64,000 bases of DNA from Candidatus Thiomargarita nelsonii (GCA_000785145.2 JSZA02000024.1:1-64000); one strand, 5' to 3'. Positions 37,988-47,560 are shown, counted from the first letter of the stretch. Numbers and translations: made by a program. The notes: generated by a model from the letters alone, not told the origin.

Positions 37988-38689
37988 ATGTATGATCAAT
38001 TTTGGTTTGCTGTTTTTCCTTATGTGTGTCTTATCATCGCCATAGTGGGAAGTGCTTGGCGATATGCGAATGATCGCTTTTCTTATTCAAGTCTATCTTC
38101 TCAATTTTTAGAAAGTAGGCAACTCTTTTGGGGCTCAGTGGCTTGGCACTATGGTCTTTTAGGGGTGCTGGCGGTGCATTTTGTTGGCTTTTTGATCCCT
38201 GAAAGCATTTTATGGTGGAATACGGTTCCAATGAGATTGTATCTTATGGAAACAACCGGTTTCATTTTGGCTTTGTTGACGCTAATGGGACTGATCATGC
38301 TTATCGTCAGACGAATGAGCAAAAGCCGTATTAGAGCCGTGACGTCACCGATGGATATGGTCCTACTGACTGTTCTTTTAGTTCAAGTAGCAACGGGCGT
38401 GTGGACAGCGATCTTCTACCGTTGGGGTTCCTCTTGGTATGCAGCGTTTGCCGTTCCTTACTTGTGGTCAGTGCTCCAATTTAAACCTGATGTGAGTTTA
38501 GTCAATCACTTACCGACGGTAGTACATATACACATCCTGAATGCGTTTCTCATGGTATTGTTAATACCCTTTACCCGTCTGGTTCACTTTTTAGTGGTTC
38601 CTATTCCATACGCATGGCGCCCCCATCAAGTGGTGAGATGGAATCGACGCGAGGATAGTCCGGGTCCATTAGAGGTAGAAAAAACCTAA
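37988..38689 (+). CDS. narI: Respiratory nitrate reductase gamma subunit (cytochrome b)
   Basis: 233 residues from the ATG at 37988 with GGAG upstream; a frame extending to 37943 only reads through a hairpin. Five membrane helices start with FWFAVFPYVCLIIAIVGSAW. Histidines in WHYGLLGVLAVHF (helix II) and in HLPTVVHIHILNAF (helix V) match the four axial ligands of the two b hemes. It oxidises quinol and passes electrons to NarH. Last gene of the operon; a terminator-like palindrome follows 42 bases later. Confidence 0.93.
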   Translation: MYDQFWFAVFPYVCLIIAIVGSAWRYANDRFSYSSLSSQFLESRQLFWGSVAWHYGLLGVLAVHFVGFLIPESILWWNTVPMRLYLMETTGFILALLTLMGLIMLIVRRMSKSRIRAVTSPMDMVLLTVLLVQVATGVWTAIFYRWGSSWYAAFAVPYLWSVLQFKPDVSLVNHLPTVVHIHILNAFLMVLLIPFTRLVHFLVVPIPYAWRPHQVVRWNRREDSPGPLEVEKT

Positions 38690-38730
38690 TTGGCTATATA
38701 TATTTTTTGATTGTATTGTAAATTAAATTT

Positions 38731-38766
38731 AAAAATCCTATTTCTTCAAGAAATAGGATTTTTTTT
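38731..38766 (+). terminator. Terminator-like palindrome after narI
   Basis: AAAAATCCTATTTCTT / AAGAAATAGGATTTTT followed by more T; 42 bases after the narI stop. Member of the dispersed AATCCTATTTCTT family. Confidence 0.75.
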
Positions 38767-38804
38767 GGTGGCCATTTTTGTTTTTGAGATGGAAGGGAAA
38801 TGAA

Positions 38805-38987
38805 TCATTCCAACCTACGATATCTTACTTTTTCCAGACGTTCTGCAATCCATACTTTGATAATTGACTGTTGTGTTACTCCTAAACGTTTTGCCTCTTT
38901 ATCTAGGGATTGGAACATCCAAATTGGAAAATCAAGAGCCCCGACGATAGGAGCCGCTACAGATTTATCCTGCCGTCGAAATGACAA
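38805..38987 (-). pseudogene. BrnA/CopG-type antitoxin fragment without partner
   Basis: 60 codons. DFPIWMFQSLDKEAKRLGVT followed by QQSIIKVWIAERLEK is the ribbon-helix-helix C-terminal motif common to BrnA/CopG antitoxins. The first ~18 residues come from repeat sequence (a GACGATAGGAG string seen also at 27190), so the true N-terminus is lost. No toxin gene is adjacent. The sequence just past its 3' end recurs at 30370-30410. Confidence 0.6.
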
Positions 38988-38994
38988 ATAAGTA

Positions 38995-39092
38995 GCTCAA
39001 CAAAAATATTTTAACATTTATAGAATCTCATCCGATTTTTTAAAAAAATCGGATTTCTTTGAAAGTTTTAAATGTTAAAATACTTTTGTTGA
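38995..39092. repeat. MITE with GCTCAACAAAA termini, second core type
   Basis: Ends GCTCAACAAAAATATTTTAA and TTAAAATACTTTTGTTGA as at 27320, but the centre is the ATCCGATTTTTT palindrome (39030-39057). It supplies the last codons and stop of the ATPase fragment on the minus strand. Confidence 0.75.
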
Positions 39093-39475
39093 TCTTCTAG
39101 GAGTCTGCCTTGCTCAACAGCTACACCTGCCTCATCTCGGTGGAAACTCAAAAATTGTGCTGACATTTTGGGTGTGGATTCTATCAATAGTGATAATTCT
39201 TTCATTAAAAATAAATCATGGGTAGCCAGAATCACTTGTGTACCATATTGAGCGAGCTTTGCTAACGCATTAACGACTTTAACCATAATTCTAGAATTTA
39301 AATTTGCCTCAGTCTCATCCCAAAATAGGGTACTGCCTAGTGAGCCATTTTGAATGAGATAAACTAGCATGGCAATTTTTCTTAAGCCGTCGGCGATTAA
39401 AGACATTTCGACTTTGCCGCGTTTTGGTATGTCAAGGTAAAAATGACCCTTATGGTCCAAAATCTTGGACTCCAA
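39068..39475 (-). pseudogene. C-terminal fragment of an AAA/OLD-like ATPase
   Basis: Signature-like ADGLRKIAMLVYLIQNGSLG, Walker B LFWDETEANLNS and the switch His in ATHDLFLMKEL identify the second half of an AAA_15/21 (OLD/ABC-type) ATPase. The P-loop half is missing. The 5' end falls in a GGAGTCC palindrome (giving MESKILD) and the 3' end in a MITE (giving QKYFNI), so both ends were cut at repeats. Confidence 0.7.
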
Positions 39476-39514
39476 AATACTGTATTTTACGTGATCCTGT
39501 GTTAAAATTAATTC

Positions 39515-41467
39515 GTGAAACCATCAATTGACTTTACAACGCATTTCGGCTCAAAAATGAAACAACTTCCACTTAAGATTTTACCACAGCTAACAGATTA
39601 CCCAGAACGTTTTAAAAAACTCTACTATCACTTATATTCAAATAGTTCCGCCAGTCGCGCCGAAACCATCATTTCTGATTTATCAAAATTACTTCTCGTC
39701 GCGCTAAGCAGCCAAACCCAAACGATAGAACCGTTTATTTCAGGGATGGCAACAGCAAACGAGTTACTTATCCCTCTTCTTATAAAGCGATTTCCAAAAA
39801 TTGTGGCGGATAATGACAAGTTTGCAATGGATAACGCCTCTTTAAGGGCTGGACTACTTGCGATTAATGATCTCGATCTACACTCAGCACCTGCCCACTT
39901 GTTAGGGGATGCTTTTCAAGCACTTATGGGACCCCGTTTACGTGGGGACAAAGGGCAATTTTTTACCCCTAAAAGCGTCGTCAGAGCGATGGTTGAGATT
40001 ACTGCGCCGGGTGCCAATGCTAAAGTGGTCGATCCCGCTTGTGGCACCAGCGGATTTTTGTCTGAAACGGCATTTTTTTGGAAAAACAAAAAGATAAAGC
40101 CCGGCTATTTAATTGGCATTGATAAAGATGCTGATCTGAGTTTATTATCAAGTGCCCTTTTGGAAATAGTGAGCCCAGAAAAATATCGCATCTACAATCA
40201 AAATTCGCTTGATATTAAACGGCTAGAAACCGAGTGTCTTTTTGAGGCTGATGTTGTCTTGACTAATCCGCCTTTTGGGGCAAAGATAGCCATTAAAGAG
40301 AATTCTATTCTACAACAATTTGCATTAGGACATATCTGGATTTTTTCTAAGGGGAAATGGATACCCACAAATGATCTGAGGGGTTCTCAAGATCCCCAGA
40401 TATTATTTATTGAATTGTGTATCCGGCTATTGAAACCGGGTGGCAAATTGGCGATTGTTTTGCCAGAGGGCGTGTTTGGAAATACAAATTCTGGTTATAT
40501 TTGGGATTATATTCGCAGTCAAGGCACTATTGAGGCACTGATTGATTGCCCTCGAACCACATTTCAACCTAGCACGGATACCAAGACTAATATCTTATTT
40601 TTTGAAAAGCATCAAAGTAATACAATTAAACGAGGACTTGAGAGTACATTTGTGGCGGTGGCGTTAAATTGTGGTCATGATCGGCGTGGCAAGGTGCATA
40701 AGAACAATGACTTTGAGTGCATTAGCAGAGAATGGTGGGAGGGTAAAAAAGGGAAACGAAGTAACGGAGGTTGCGACGTTCATTTTTGGAATCGCTGCCA
40801 AATCACTAATCCCTATTATTTAGTACCGCGCTATTATGACAAAACGACAGAAAAACTGCTCACACAAGAGGCTGCACCACTTCATGGCAAATTGATTTCT
40901 TTTAGTGAAATGCTGGATAAGGGCTGGATAACTATAAGAAAGGGACATGAGGTGGGCGCCGACGCTTATGGCACTGGTGATATTCCATTTGTGAGAACGT
41001 CTGATATTGCTAATTTTGAGATTTCAATCGATCCCACCAAATCGATCAGCCAAGAAGTCTATGAAAAATATGCAGTAGAACAGAATCTTAAGTCGGGCGA
41101 TATTTTAATGGTTGTCGATGGCAGATATCGAATTGGTCGTTGTGCAATCTTAAATGAGTTTAATTATCAATGTGTTGTACAGAGCCATCTGCGTATCATT
41201 TCTGTCTCCTCAGAGACTCCGATAGAGTCCATAGAACTTCTCTATTTGTTAAATTTACCAAGTGTGCAGCGAGAAATTCGGAGTTTGGTTTTTATACAAT
41301 CTACTTTAGGCGCGTTAGGAAAACGGATTAAGGAAATCAAATTGCCATTGCCGGCAAAAAACGATCAGTGGCGGGCAACTCTATCAAGATTTTCACAAGT
41401 GATTTATGAGCGGGCTAAATTATTACAAATGTTAAAGGCGTTTGATTCTTATGAGGTTGAACTCTGA
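39515..41467 (+). CDS. N6-adenine DNA methyltransferase with fused specificity domain (type I-like M-S)
   Basis: 650 residues from GTG; ATG at 39557 is an alternative. HsdM-type motifs: FFTPKSVVRAMV, motif I DPACGTSGFL (173-182) and catalytic NPPF (251-254). The last ~210 residues resemble one HsdS target-recognition domain (WITIRKGHEVG, IPFVRTSDIANFEI, QSTLGALGKRIKEIKLPLP). At about 405-420, GKKGKRSNGGCDVHF comes from a dispersed repeat (GGGAAACGAAGTAACGGAG), an in-frame scar. It converges on the HNH nuclease gene with a 19-base overlap of 3' ends. It would methylate the site cut by that nuclease; no HsdR is present. Confidence 0.8.
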   Translation: MKPSIDFTTHFGSKMKQLPLKILPQLTDYPERFKKLYYHLYSNSSASRAETIISDLSKLLLVALSSQTQTIEPFISGMATANELLIPLLIKRFPKIVADNDKFAMDNASLRAGLLAINDLDLHSAPAHLLGDAFQALMGPRLRGDKGQFFTPKSVVRAMVEITAPGANAKVVDPACGTSGFLSETAFFWKNKKIKPGYLIGIDKDADLSLLSSALLEIVSPEKYRIYNQNSLDIKRLETECLFEADVVLTNPPFGAKIAIKENSILQQFALGHIWIFSKGKWIPTNDLRGSQDPQILFIELCIRLLKPGGKLAIVLPEGVFGNTNSGYIWDYIRSQGTIEALIDCPRTTFQPSTDTKTNILFFEKHQSNTIKRGLESTFVAVALNCGHDRRGKVHKNNDFECISREWWEGKKGKRSNGGCDVHFWNRCQITNPYYLVPRYYDKTTEKLLTQEAAPLHGKLISFSEMLDKGWITIRKGHEVGADAYGTGDIPFVRTSDIANFEISIDPTKSISQEVYEKYAVEQNLKSGDILMVVDGRYRIGRCAILNEFNYQCVVQSHLRIISVSSETPIESIELLYLLNLPSVQREIRSLVFIQSTLGALGKRIKEIKLPLPAKNDQWRATLSRFSQVIYERAKLLQMLKAFDSYEVEL

Positions 41468-42129
41468 ACTCGTTCAAGGATTTGTGCTATCCATGTGTAA
41501 AACTCGTCAAGTGTCTTATCGCCCTGAGCAATGTTACATTCACGATGTGCAAATCCGACATTGTTGGCATTGTGAATTCTAGGATTCATATGGGCGGTTT
41601 CTATTTTCGCCCTTCCACGTTTTGCTTGACTAAAGCTACGGAAAGAGAGAGGCATTTTGCATACGATGCACTTAGTTGCTCCTGCTTGAAATTTACCAAA
41701 ACATGCCTCTAGGTGCTTTTTGATATTTTCAGGTGCTTCAGGGGCATCTAGCATTTGATAAACTATCCAAGTTAGTTTAGCCGCGACTGCCATACAATCC
41801 TCGTAGCTTGCCGCTTTTTCCCGTAACTTTGCAACAACAGTCTGTTTAAGTGCCATCATTTTAATCCCATATTGTTCCAACTCTTCATCACTGAGGAGCA
41901 TCACCCAACGATCTATACGATTTGGTCCCGCATTTTCACTTTTCCATGCCGCCCCCGTTGTTTTGGTGGCATCTCTTTTAATTTTGTTGGCAACTTGTTT
42001 AAAGTGATGAGCCAAATGTTTTAAATAGGGGAATTCTTCGCACCGTCCATCATGCCCTTTTTCGCAATAACAACGCTTAATCTGAGCATATTTTGATCTA
42101 TTGGGAATAACTTTTAGGCATAGTTCCAT
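41449..42129 (-). CDS. HNH-type restriction endonuclease
   Basis: 226 residues from ATG 42129, 4 bases after the controller gene's stop; a longer frame overlaps that gene and is less likely. The C-terminal HNH zinc motif is CIVCKMPL ... KIETAHMNPRIHNANNVGFA then HRECNIAQG, with the catalytic His in ETAH and CxxC plus HRxC zinc ligands. The N-terminal part has NRIDRWVMLLSDEELEQYG, seen in several type II restriction enzymes. Cotranscribed behind the C protein, the classic arrangement for delayed nuclease expression. Recognition site unknown. Confidence 0.75.
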   Translation of the reverse strand: MELCLKVIPNRSKYAQIKRCYCEKGHDGRCEEFPYLKHLAHHFKQVANKIKRDATKTTGAAWKSENAGPNRIDRWVMLLSDEELEQYGIKMMALKQTVVAKLREKAASYEDCMAVAAKLTWIVYQMLDAPEAPENIKKHLEACFGKFQAGATKCIVCKMPLSFRSFSQAKRGRAKIETAHMNPRIHNANNVGFAHRECNIAQGDKTLDEFYTWIAQILERVQSSTS

Positions 42130-42133
42130 TGTA

Positions 42134-42355
42134 TTACTCGATGTCGTTAAAACATTCCAAAAGCTCACTCGGCTTGCATTGAAGTGCCTTGGCGAGTTGG
42201 ACAATATTGTTTAAAGAGATATTCCGCTCCCCTCTCTCCACACTACCGACATAAGTTCGGTGCAAGCATGCACGCTCCGCCAACGCTTCCTGAGAGAGTC
42301 CCATTGCTAGTCGCTTTTTTTTCAGTTGAAAACCAAACTTTCGTTGCAAGTCCAT
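42134..42355 (-). CDS. XRE-family controller (C) protein of the R-M system
   Basis: 73 residues, a complete helix-turn-helix protein (FGFQLKKKRLAMGLSQEALA then RTYVGSVERGERNISLNNIV). Size and position directly ahead of the nuclease gene fit restriction-modification C proteins, which bind C-boxes to activate and later repress their own operon. Two candidate C-boxes lie about 55 bases upstream of its start. Confidence 0.85.
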   Translation of the reverse strand: MDLQRKFGFQLKKKRLAMGLSQEALAERACLHRTYVGSVERGERNISLNNIVQLAKALQCKPSELLECFNDIE

Positions 42356-42405
42356 TCCTGTTTTTGAGGCGGCATTAAAATTGTTAGGTAATATAGTGAT
42401 ATGAT

Positions 42406-42431
42406 GACTATAAATCTACAGACTATAAGTA
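42406..42431 (-). promoter_or_regulatory. Candidate C-box operators for the controller protein
   Basis: On the minus strand there are two boxes, TACTTATAGTC (42421-42431) and GATTTATAGTC (42406-42416), separated by 4 bases. ACTTATAGTC is close to the consensus C-box bound by many R-M controller proteins. Position is about 50-75 bases upstream of the C gene start. Confidence 0.65.
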
Positions 42432-42654
42432 GCATAAACGTGTCCTAAACGCTTATCACAAATATTGACAGTGAAGCCCCAAAAATGAGCCTAAAACACT
42501 GGCGGAGCTTATCTACCCCAGACAGACAAGAATCTTTAGAATTTTTATGAATTCTAAAAAAAAATGCTTGACATCAAAAATGAGAGCTAGTCATTTTAAA
42601 AAATGAGTGGTTAGCCTTCCACATTAACAAAAATGGGTGCCGTAAATTCAATTT
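42432..42654. other. Intergenic region, nothing recognised
   Basis: No open frame with coding character. Contains ATTTTAAAAAAT-type palindromes only. Confidence 0.5.
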
Positions 42655-42688
42655 AAAAATCCTATTTCTTGAAGAAATAGGATTTTTT
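42655..42688. terminator. AATCCTATTTCTT palindrome, terminator-like
   Basis: AAAAATCCTATTTCTT and AAGAAATAGGATTTTTT arms, 12 bases beyond the stop of the broken channel gene; it would terminate minus-strand transcription. Confidence 0.7.
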
Positions 42689-42700
42689 AGTTTTCAAAAT

Positions 42701-45289
42701 TTAGGATGCCGCAACCATGTCCTGTAATTGATTTTTGGTTAAAACATCAGCTAGTTTGGATGGAACAGCGACAGCATTCTGGGGGTGAATCGTAACTGGC
42801 AGAATGCCCGCTTGGTTCAGATGAATCCAAATGTTCGTCCAGACTCTTTTCAATACACGGAATTTGTTTTGATAATTTTCAGTCTGAAAAAAGACCACAT
42901 AGCTGGCAACAAATTCATTGTTGACGTTCCCAACTTGGATATTTTCCAGCCAAATACCGGGTATGACATCTCGCCTTGTTCTACAGAAAGTACCGCTTTT
43001 AGGAGAATCTCCTCGACTTTTCTAGGATCATGCTGATGCTCAATAGGTACCCTAACCAGTAACCAGTATTGAGCATCAGGATAACTAAAGTTGTGGATGT
43101 TCGAGGTCGATATCGTGCTATTGGGAATACTTAAAATATAGTCCCTTCTGGTTTTAATTTGAGTGACTCGCCAATTGATATTAACGACTTTTCCCTCATC
43201 AAAATCGCCGATTTTAACCCAGTCACCGATGCGAAGAGAACGGTCAATATTAAGCGCAATGCCAGAGAAAATATTTGACAAATTCATTTGAATCGCTAAA
43301 CCAATAACTATAGTTACCACGCCAGAGGTTGCCAATAGACTTGTGATGGGTTTTTCAAACACAAAGGCAATTATGCCAAATAACGCCAAAATATAAATAA
43401 GCGTTTGGAACGGTACGCCCCGTTGTTTCTTCTAATGGCAACCATAAAAAACGTTCTACCGCCATATTGAGCAAAATAGCCGGTATTATCCACCACAGGA
43501 TATCAAATGCTTTTAGGGCGGTTGCTAATGGAACGAGGTGGAAATATTTTATAATCCAGTCTATTACGAAAAATTCACTTGAGATAAGTAAAATAAATAA
43601 AAAAATGACCTGAAAAATCCAAAGATATTTTAAGCGTTTAACTATCTTGTCTTTATAACTCACTAAAATAATTATGAATGTCATAACACCACTGAATATC
43701 AAAAATCCGAGTGCGAATTGAGAGGGTATGAGAGCATAATAAGCATAAGCGTTATTGCTAATTAAGGCTTCGGCATTGAATGTCGAGAATTCAAGCCGGT
43801 TTCCAGGGTTAAGGTATTTAGGTGTTTTCGATCTAAATGACGATGACGGAAATTAATACTCAGTAGCTGCTGAATTAAAGAAATATGATGTTTTGATGAA
43901 TAGAGATTTCCCTTGAAATGACCCTTGACTCTATAACGTCCTTCTTGACGGGTTAAATCAACCTGAGCAATTGTCTCCGGCGGCATGATTTGTAGTTGGT
44001 TGAAGGTGGAAATCAGGTGATTATTTTTGTAAACGCCCATCGAAACCGATTTTAAGACATCTCCATTCTCATCAAAATAATTTAACCCTGTGGATCCTTT
44101 TACGGCGTGTTCAGGCGTGTCAAATTGATTCAAGAGAATATCCCTGATTTTGTTTCTATCGGCTACTGCATAAAAGGCGTGCCATGGTGGTTTTTCTTGA
44201 AATTGTTTTTGATAGAGCGTGTTGAAGGCATAAGCTTGTTTATTAGCCGTATTAAGAATAAAAGGGGCTGAAACGTAGATACCGTTGGTATAGTAACCGG
44301 GCGTCAGTTTTTCTTTTGGATAATTCAAAAAGCCTTCAGAAAAGCTTTTGCCGGCATAAGAATCAGGGGCTATCAGAGGATTTTTGATCTCAGCATCCCT
44401 AATTAATTTGACCAGTTTGACACCTTCAGGCGCATGGGTTGCCAGAAAAATGAGGCCCGCATCTGGTTTTGTCTGTAAATCACTCACAATCTGAGCCATT
44501 TGCGGTTCTAAGTTTTTATTAGATGATAACAACCACTTATATTTTATATCAATCAAATTTTTTGAGGCTTTTTCAAATAAACTGGCAAGAGAAGAACCAT
44601 AGGTTTCATCAGTAGAGATGATACTGACCGTATTTTGATGAAGAATACGTTTTGCGTAATGAGCTAGAAAACGGGCCTGTAATTTATCATTAAAAACCGT
44701 TCTAAAATACCATTTGTTATCCTGAGTCACATCAATATGAGTGGATGCCGGCGTTATGGCAGGGATTCCATGTTTTTTATAGACTTTACCACCATTGATG
44801 GAACAAACACTGTAATGGTGTCCAATGACAGCAACCGCACGATTCTGTTCTACAATGTCTTGTGCCACTTTGAGGGCTTGGTTGGCATCATTTTGATCGT
44901 CAAAAATATCAAGGACGATCTTTTGATTATTTATTCCTCCTTGCTTATTGATGCTATCAAGGTATAGCTGAATAGCTTGAGTCATAGACTCACCCACTCC
45001 TGACATCAATGCCATTAAGTTAAGGGCAACCACAAGGGATTGCCCCTACGGAGGACCGCATTTTATGTTTCCGAGGCAAAAGTTTTCGCGCAGCGAAAAC
45101 TTTTGCCTCGGAAGGCAATCCTTTATGGTTGCCCTTAACGAAGGTGGCATTGACTCCTGACATGGGGCCGACAAACGCAATATGAATGGCCACATTATCT
45201 TCTTGATAAAATTTTAATCCCACCCAGATGAGATGGGATAAGATAACAGCACTTACACTTAGTAGAACAATTTTAGATTTTGTTTTCAT
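42701..45289 (-). pseudogene. Periplasmic-binding-protein/MscS channel fusion gene, frameshifted and MITE-interrupted
   Basis: From ATG 45289: signal peptide or anchor (IVLLSVSAVILSHLIWVGLK), then a LivK-type ABC substrate-binding domain (HIAFVGPMSGVGESMTQAIQ after removing the MITE; AVIGHHYS, GIPAITPASTHIDV, YFRTVF). A region with FRHRHLDRKHL follows, and in other frames three membrane helices (ALGFLIFSG, YLWIFQVIFLFILLISSEFF, ILWWIIPAILLN) and an MscS domain (TSGVVTIVIGLAIQMNLSNI, IDRSLRIGDWVKIG, IWLENIQVGNVNNEFVASYV). Breaks: a 146-bp MITE at 45007-45152, a frame change near 43830, another near 43410 and one near 42965. The intact form would be a ligand-sensing channel. A tandem of two separate genes is the alternative. 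Confidence 0.65.
45007..45152. repeat. MITE with CAATGCCAT termini, 11-bp target duplication and nested hairpin
   Basis: Ends CAATGCCATTAAGTTAAGGG and the matching inverted end TGGCATTG. Flanked by ACTCCTGACAT at 44996-45006 and 45153-45163. Inserted DNA plus duplication is 157 bp, which shifts the frame of the host gene. Inside are GGCAACCA/TGGTTGCC arms and the GAGGCAAAAGTTTTCGC hairpin (45068-45113). Confidence 0.92.
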
Positions 45290-45393
45290 AGTATTGCTGT
45301 TTGGAAAATCTTCGCACCATTATCGCGGCTATCATAATCGACAACTTTTACTCCCAGCACTTCTAATATATTTTCTAGGGAAGTCGGATTGGT
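45286..45393 (-). pseudogene. C-terminal remnant of the gene formerly upstream of the channel gene
   Basis: The minus strand reads TNPTSLENILEVLGVKVVDY then DSRDNGAKIFQTAIL and TGA. The stop overlaps the ATG of the following gene as ATGA, the mark of a coupled operon. The 5' part is gone, cut beside the end of the DUF255 gene. Family not recognised. Confidence 0.5.
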
Positions 45394-45399
45394 TGTACT

Positions 45400-47481
45400 C
45401 TATTTATTGTCTGGCATTGCTTGTTCAAACAAAACCTTTGTCAACTCATCCAAAGACATAATCGGCGCACTACACTGATAACCGGAACAAACATAAGCCA
45501 CAGCCGCCCCTTCCGCCTTTCTGTTGGCAAGCATACCAGGTAAATCATCCTTCCGAGGCAAAAGTTTTCGCGCGCGCGCGAAAACTTTTGCCTCGGAACC
45601 AGTAGGAATCGCAAAACTCAAACGTTGTGGCGCATAATTTTTCTGACACACCGCTTGCCATTTCTTCAAAGTTTCTGGCTCTCCTCGCAAAATAATGGTC
45701 TGAGGTGGAAATAAATAATCCTCCACCGCTAACAACATCGTCGTATGACCAGAAGCCATCTGCATCAAACTTGACCAAGCTGCTTGAATTGTTTTTTCAG
45801 CCGCCTCAAGATAACGGGTTTCTCCCAAAATATGCCCTAATCGTCCCAGCGCATGTGCCGCAATACCATTGCCGCTAGGCACTGAATCATCACTAAACGA
45901 TTTAGGGCGCGAAATTAAAGTTTCATGGTTATGCCCCGTAAAATAAAAACCACCTTGCGCCGTATCAGCAAACTCTTCTAACAACACCTCAGCCAATTCG
46001 ATAGCAAACGCCATATCCCCATCGCGCCAACGCGCTTGCAACAAACTCAAAATCGCATCCAGCAAAAACGCATAATCATCCAAATAAGCATTTAAATGCG
46101 CCTTGCCATTCGTTGCCAGCAAGCGTCCATCAACCCAAAGCGTATTTCTTATAAAATCAAGAGATTGCTCAGCCGCCTTCAGATAATCTTCACGAACAAA
46201 AATCCGTCCAGCCGTTGCCATACCCTTAATCATCAAAGCATTCCATGACGTTAAAATTTTCTCATCACGCCCCGGATGCACCCGCCCTTCACGATGTTGA
46301 AATAAAATATCACGCGCCTTATCTAAACGGGCGTCCATCTCCTCGCGCTCATGGTAAACATGCAAATGCCAATTGCCTTCAAAATTCGCCGGTTTATCTA
46401 AACCAAAATGATGAGCAAACGGCGGATAAAGTTCCTCATCTAATAAGCTTTTCACCTCTGCCGGTGTCCAGATATAAAACTTGCCCTCTTCACCTTCAGA
46501 ATCGGCATCAAAACTTGAATAAAATCCCCCTTCTGGGGACTGCATTTCACGAATAACCCAATCTGCCGTTTCCAAAGCCGTTCGTTTAAATAACGACTCA
46601 GTCTCAATCAATTGCCAAGCTTCGCTATAAATACCTAAAAACGGACCATTATCATATAGCATTTTCTCAAAATGAGGGATCATCCAAAGATCATCAACAG
46701 AATAGCGACAAAACCCACCCCCTAAGTGATCATAAATGCCGCCCAACGCCATTTTTTTCAGAGTAAACAAGGCCATATGCAAGCCTTCTTCATCAGGCTG
46801 CTTACCCTGCCTAGCGCTAATGACATAATGATGTAAAAGACGCTCAATATTAGAGATATGGGGAAATTTGGGAGCGCCACCAAAACCGGCATGAGTATGA
46901 TCAAAATTTTGACCCAATTGTGCGCGTGCCTGATTGAATGGCGCCGCATTAATTTGTTCTGGTGCGCTGCTTTCATAACCCCCTTGTAATGCTTGGGCTA
47001 AGGAGCGATTTTGCTCATTAATTTGCGCTTGATGCGAGTGATAAAATGCTGCCACTTTTGTCAAGATTTCTGAAAAAGCTGGCATTCCATAACGGGGTTG
47101 CGGCGGAAAATAAGTCCCTCCAAAAAACGGATAATGCTCTTTGGGAGATAAAAACATTGTCAAAGGCCAACCACCGGCGCGTTGAATAATTAACTGGTGT
47201 GCCATCTGATAAATCTTATCAAGATCAGGACGTTCCTCACGATCAACTTTGATATTAACAAATAAATCATTCATTAATGCCGCCGTATCGGGATTCTCAA
47301 ATGACTCATGTGCCATGACGTGACACCAATGACAAGCCGAATAACCAATGGATAACAAAATCGGTTTATTCTGTTCTTTAGCCAAACTGAGGGCTTGTTC
47401 ACCCCACGGATACCATTGCACGGGATTATGAGCATGTTGGAGTAAATAGGGACTCGTTTCATTAATCAGGGGGTTAGACAT
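45400..47481 (-). CDS. DUF255 thioredoxin-domain protein (YyaL/SSP411 family)
   Basis: About 693 residues from the ATG at 47481 (AGAG upstream), where the usual N-terminus [20 protein letters not shown] begins. The thioredoxin-like domain has CHWC ([18 protein letters not shown]), followed by an (alpha/alpha)6 barrel related to N-acyl-glucosamine epimerases ([27 protein letters not shown]). Function of the family is unsettled. Near the C-terminus, [16 protein letters not shown] is translated from a 48-bp palindrome (45551-45598) inserted in frame; without it the sequence fits the family. The upstream gene would be unaffected. Confidence 0.85.
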   Translation of the reverse strand: MSNPLINETSPYLLQHAHNPVQWYPWGEQALSLAKEQNKPILLSIGYSACHWCHVMAHESFENPDTAALMNDLFVNIKVDREERPDLDKIYQMAHQLIIQRAGGWPLTMFLSPKEHYPFFGGTYFPPQPRYGMPAFSEILTKVAAFYHSHQAQINEQNRSLAQALQGGYESSAPEQINAAPFNQARAQLGQNFDHTHAGFGGAPKFPHISNIERLLHHYVISARQGKQPDEEGLHMALFTLKKMALGGIYDHLGGGFCRYSVDDLWMIPHFEKMLYDNGPFLGIYSEAWQLIETESLFKRTALETADWVIREMQSPEGGFYSSFDADSEGEEGKFYIWTPAEVKSLLDEELYPPFAHHFGLDKPANFEGNWHLHVYHEREEMDARLDKARDILFQHREGRVHPGRDEKILTSWNALMIKGMATAGRIFVREDYLKAAEQSLDFIRNTLWVDGRLLATNGKAHLNAYLDDYAFLLDAILSLLQARWRDGDMAFAIELAEVLLEEFADTAQGGFYFTGHNHETLISRPKSFSDDSVPSGNGIAAHALGRLGHILGETRYLEAAEKTIQAAWSSLMQMASGHTTMLLAVEDYLFPPQTIILRGEPETLKKWQAVCQKNYAPQRLSFAIPTGSEAKVFARARKLLPRKDDLPGMLANRKAEGAAVAYVCSGYQCSAPIMSLDELTKVLFEQAMPDNK
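45551..45598. repeat. GAGGCAAAAGTTTTCGC palindrome inside a coding region
   Basis: 48 bp, arms TTCCGAGGCAAAAGTTTTCG and its complement around a CG-repeat centre. Length is a multiple of three, so the host frame is kept. The same palindrome is nested in the MITE at 45068-45113. Confidence 0.9.
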
Positions 47482-47560
47482 AAATTTATCTCTAATAGTT
47501 GACAAAAAAAGTCAACTATACAGGATCGAGTCACTTTTTGCGAACATTTTTTACGCTATT

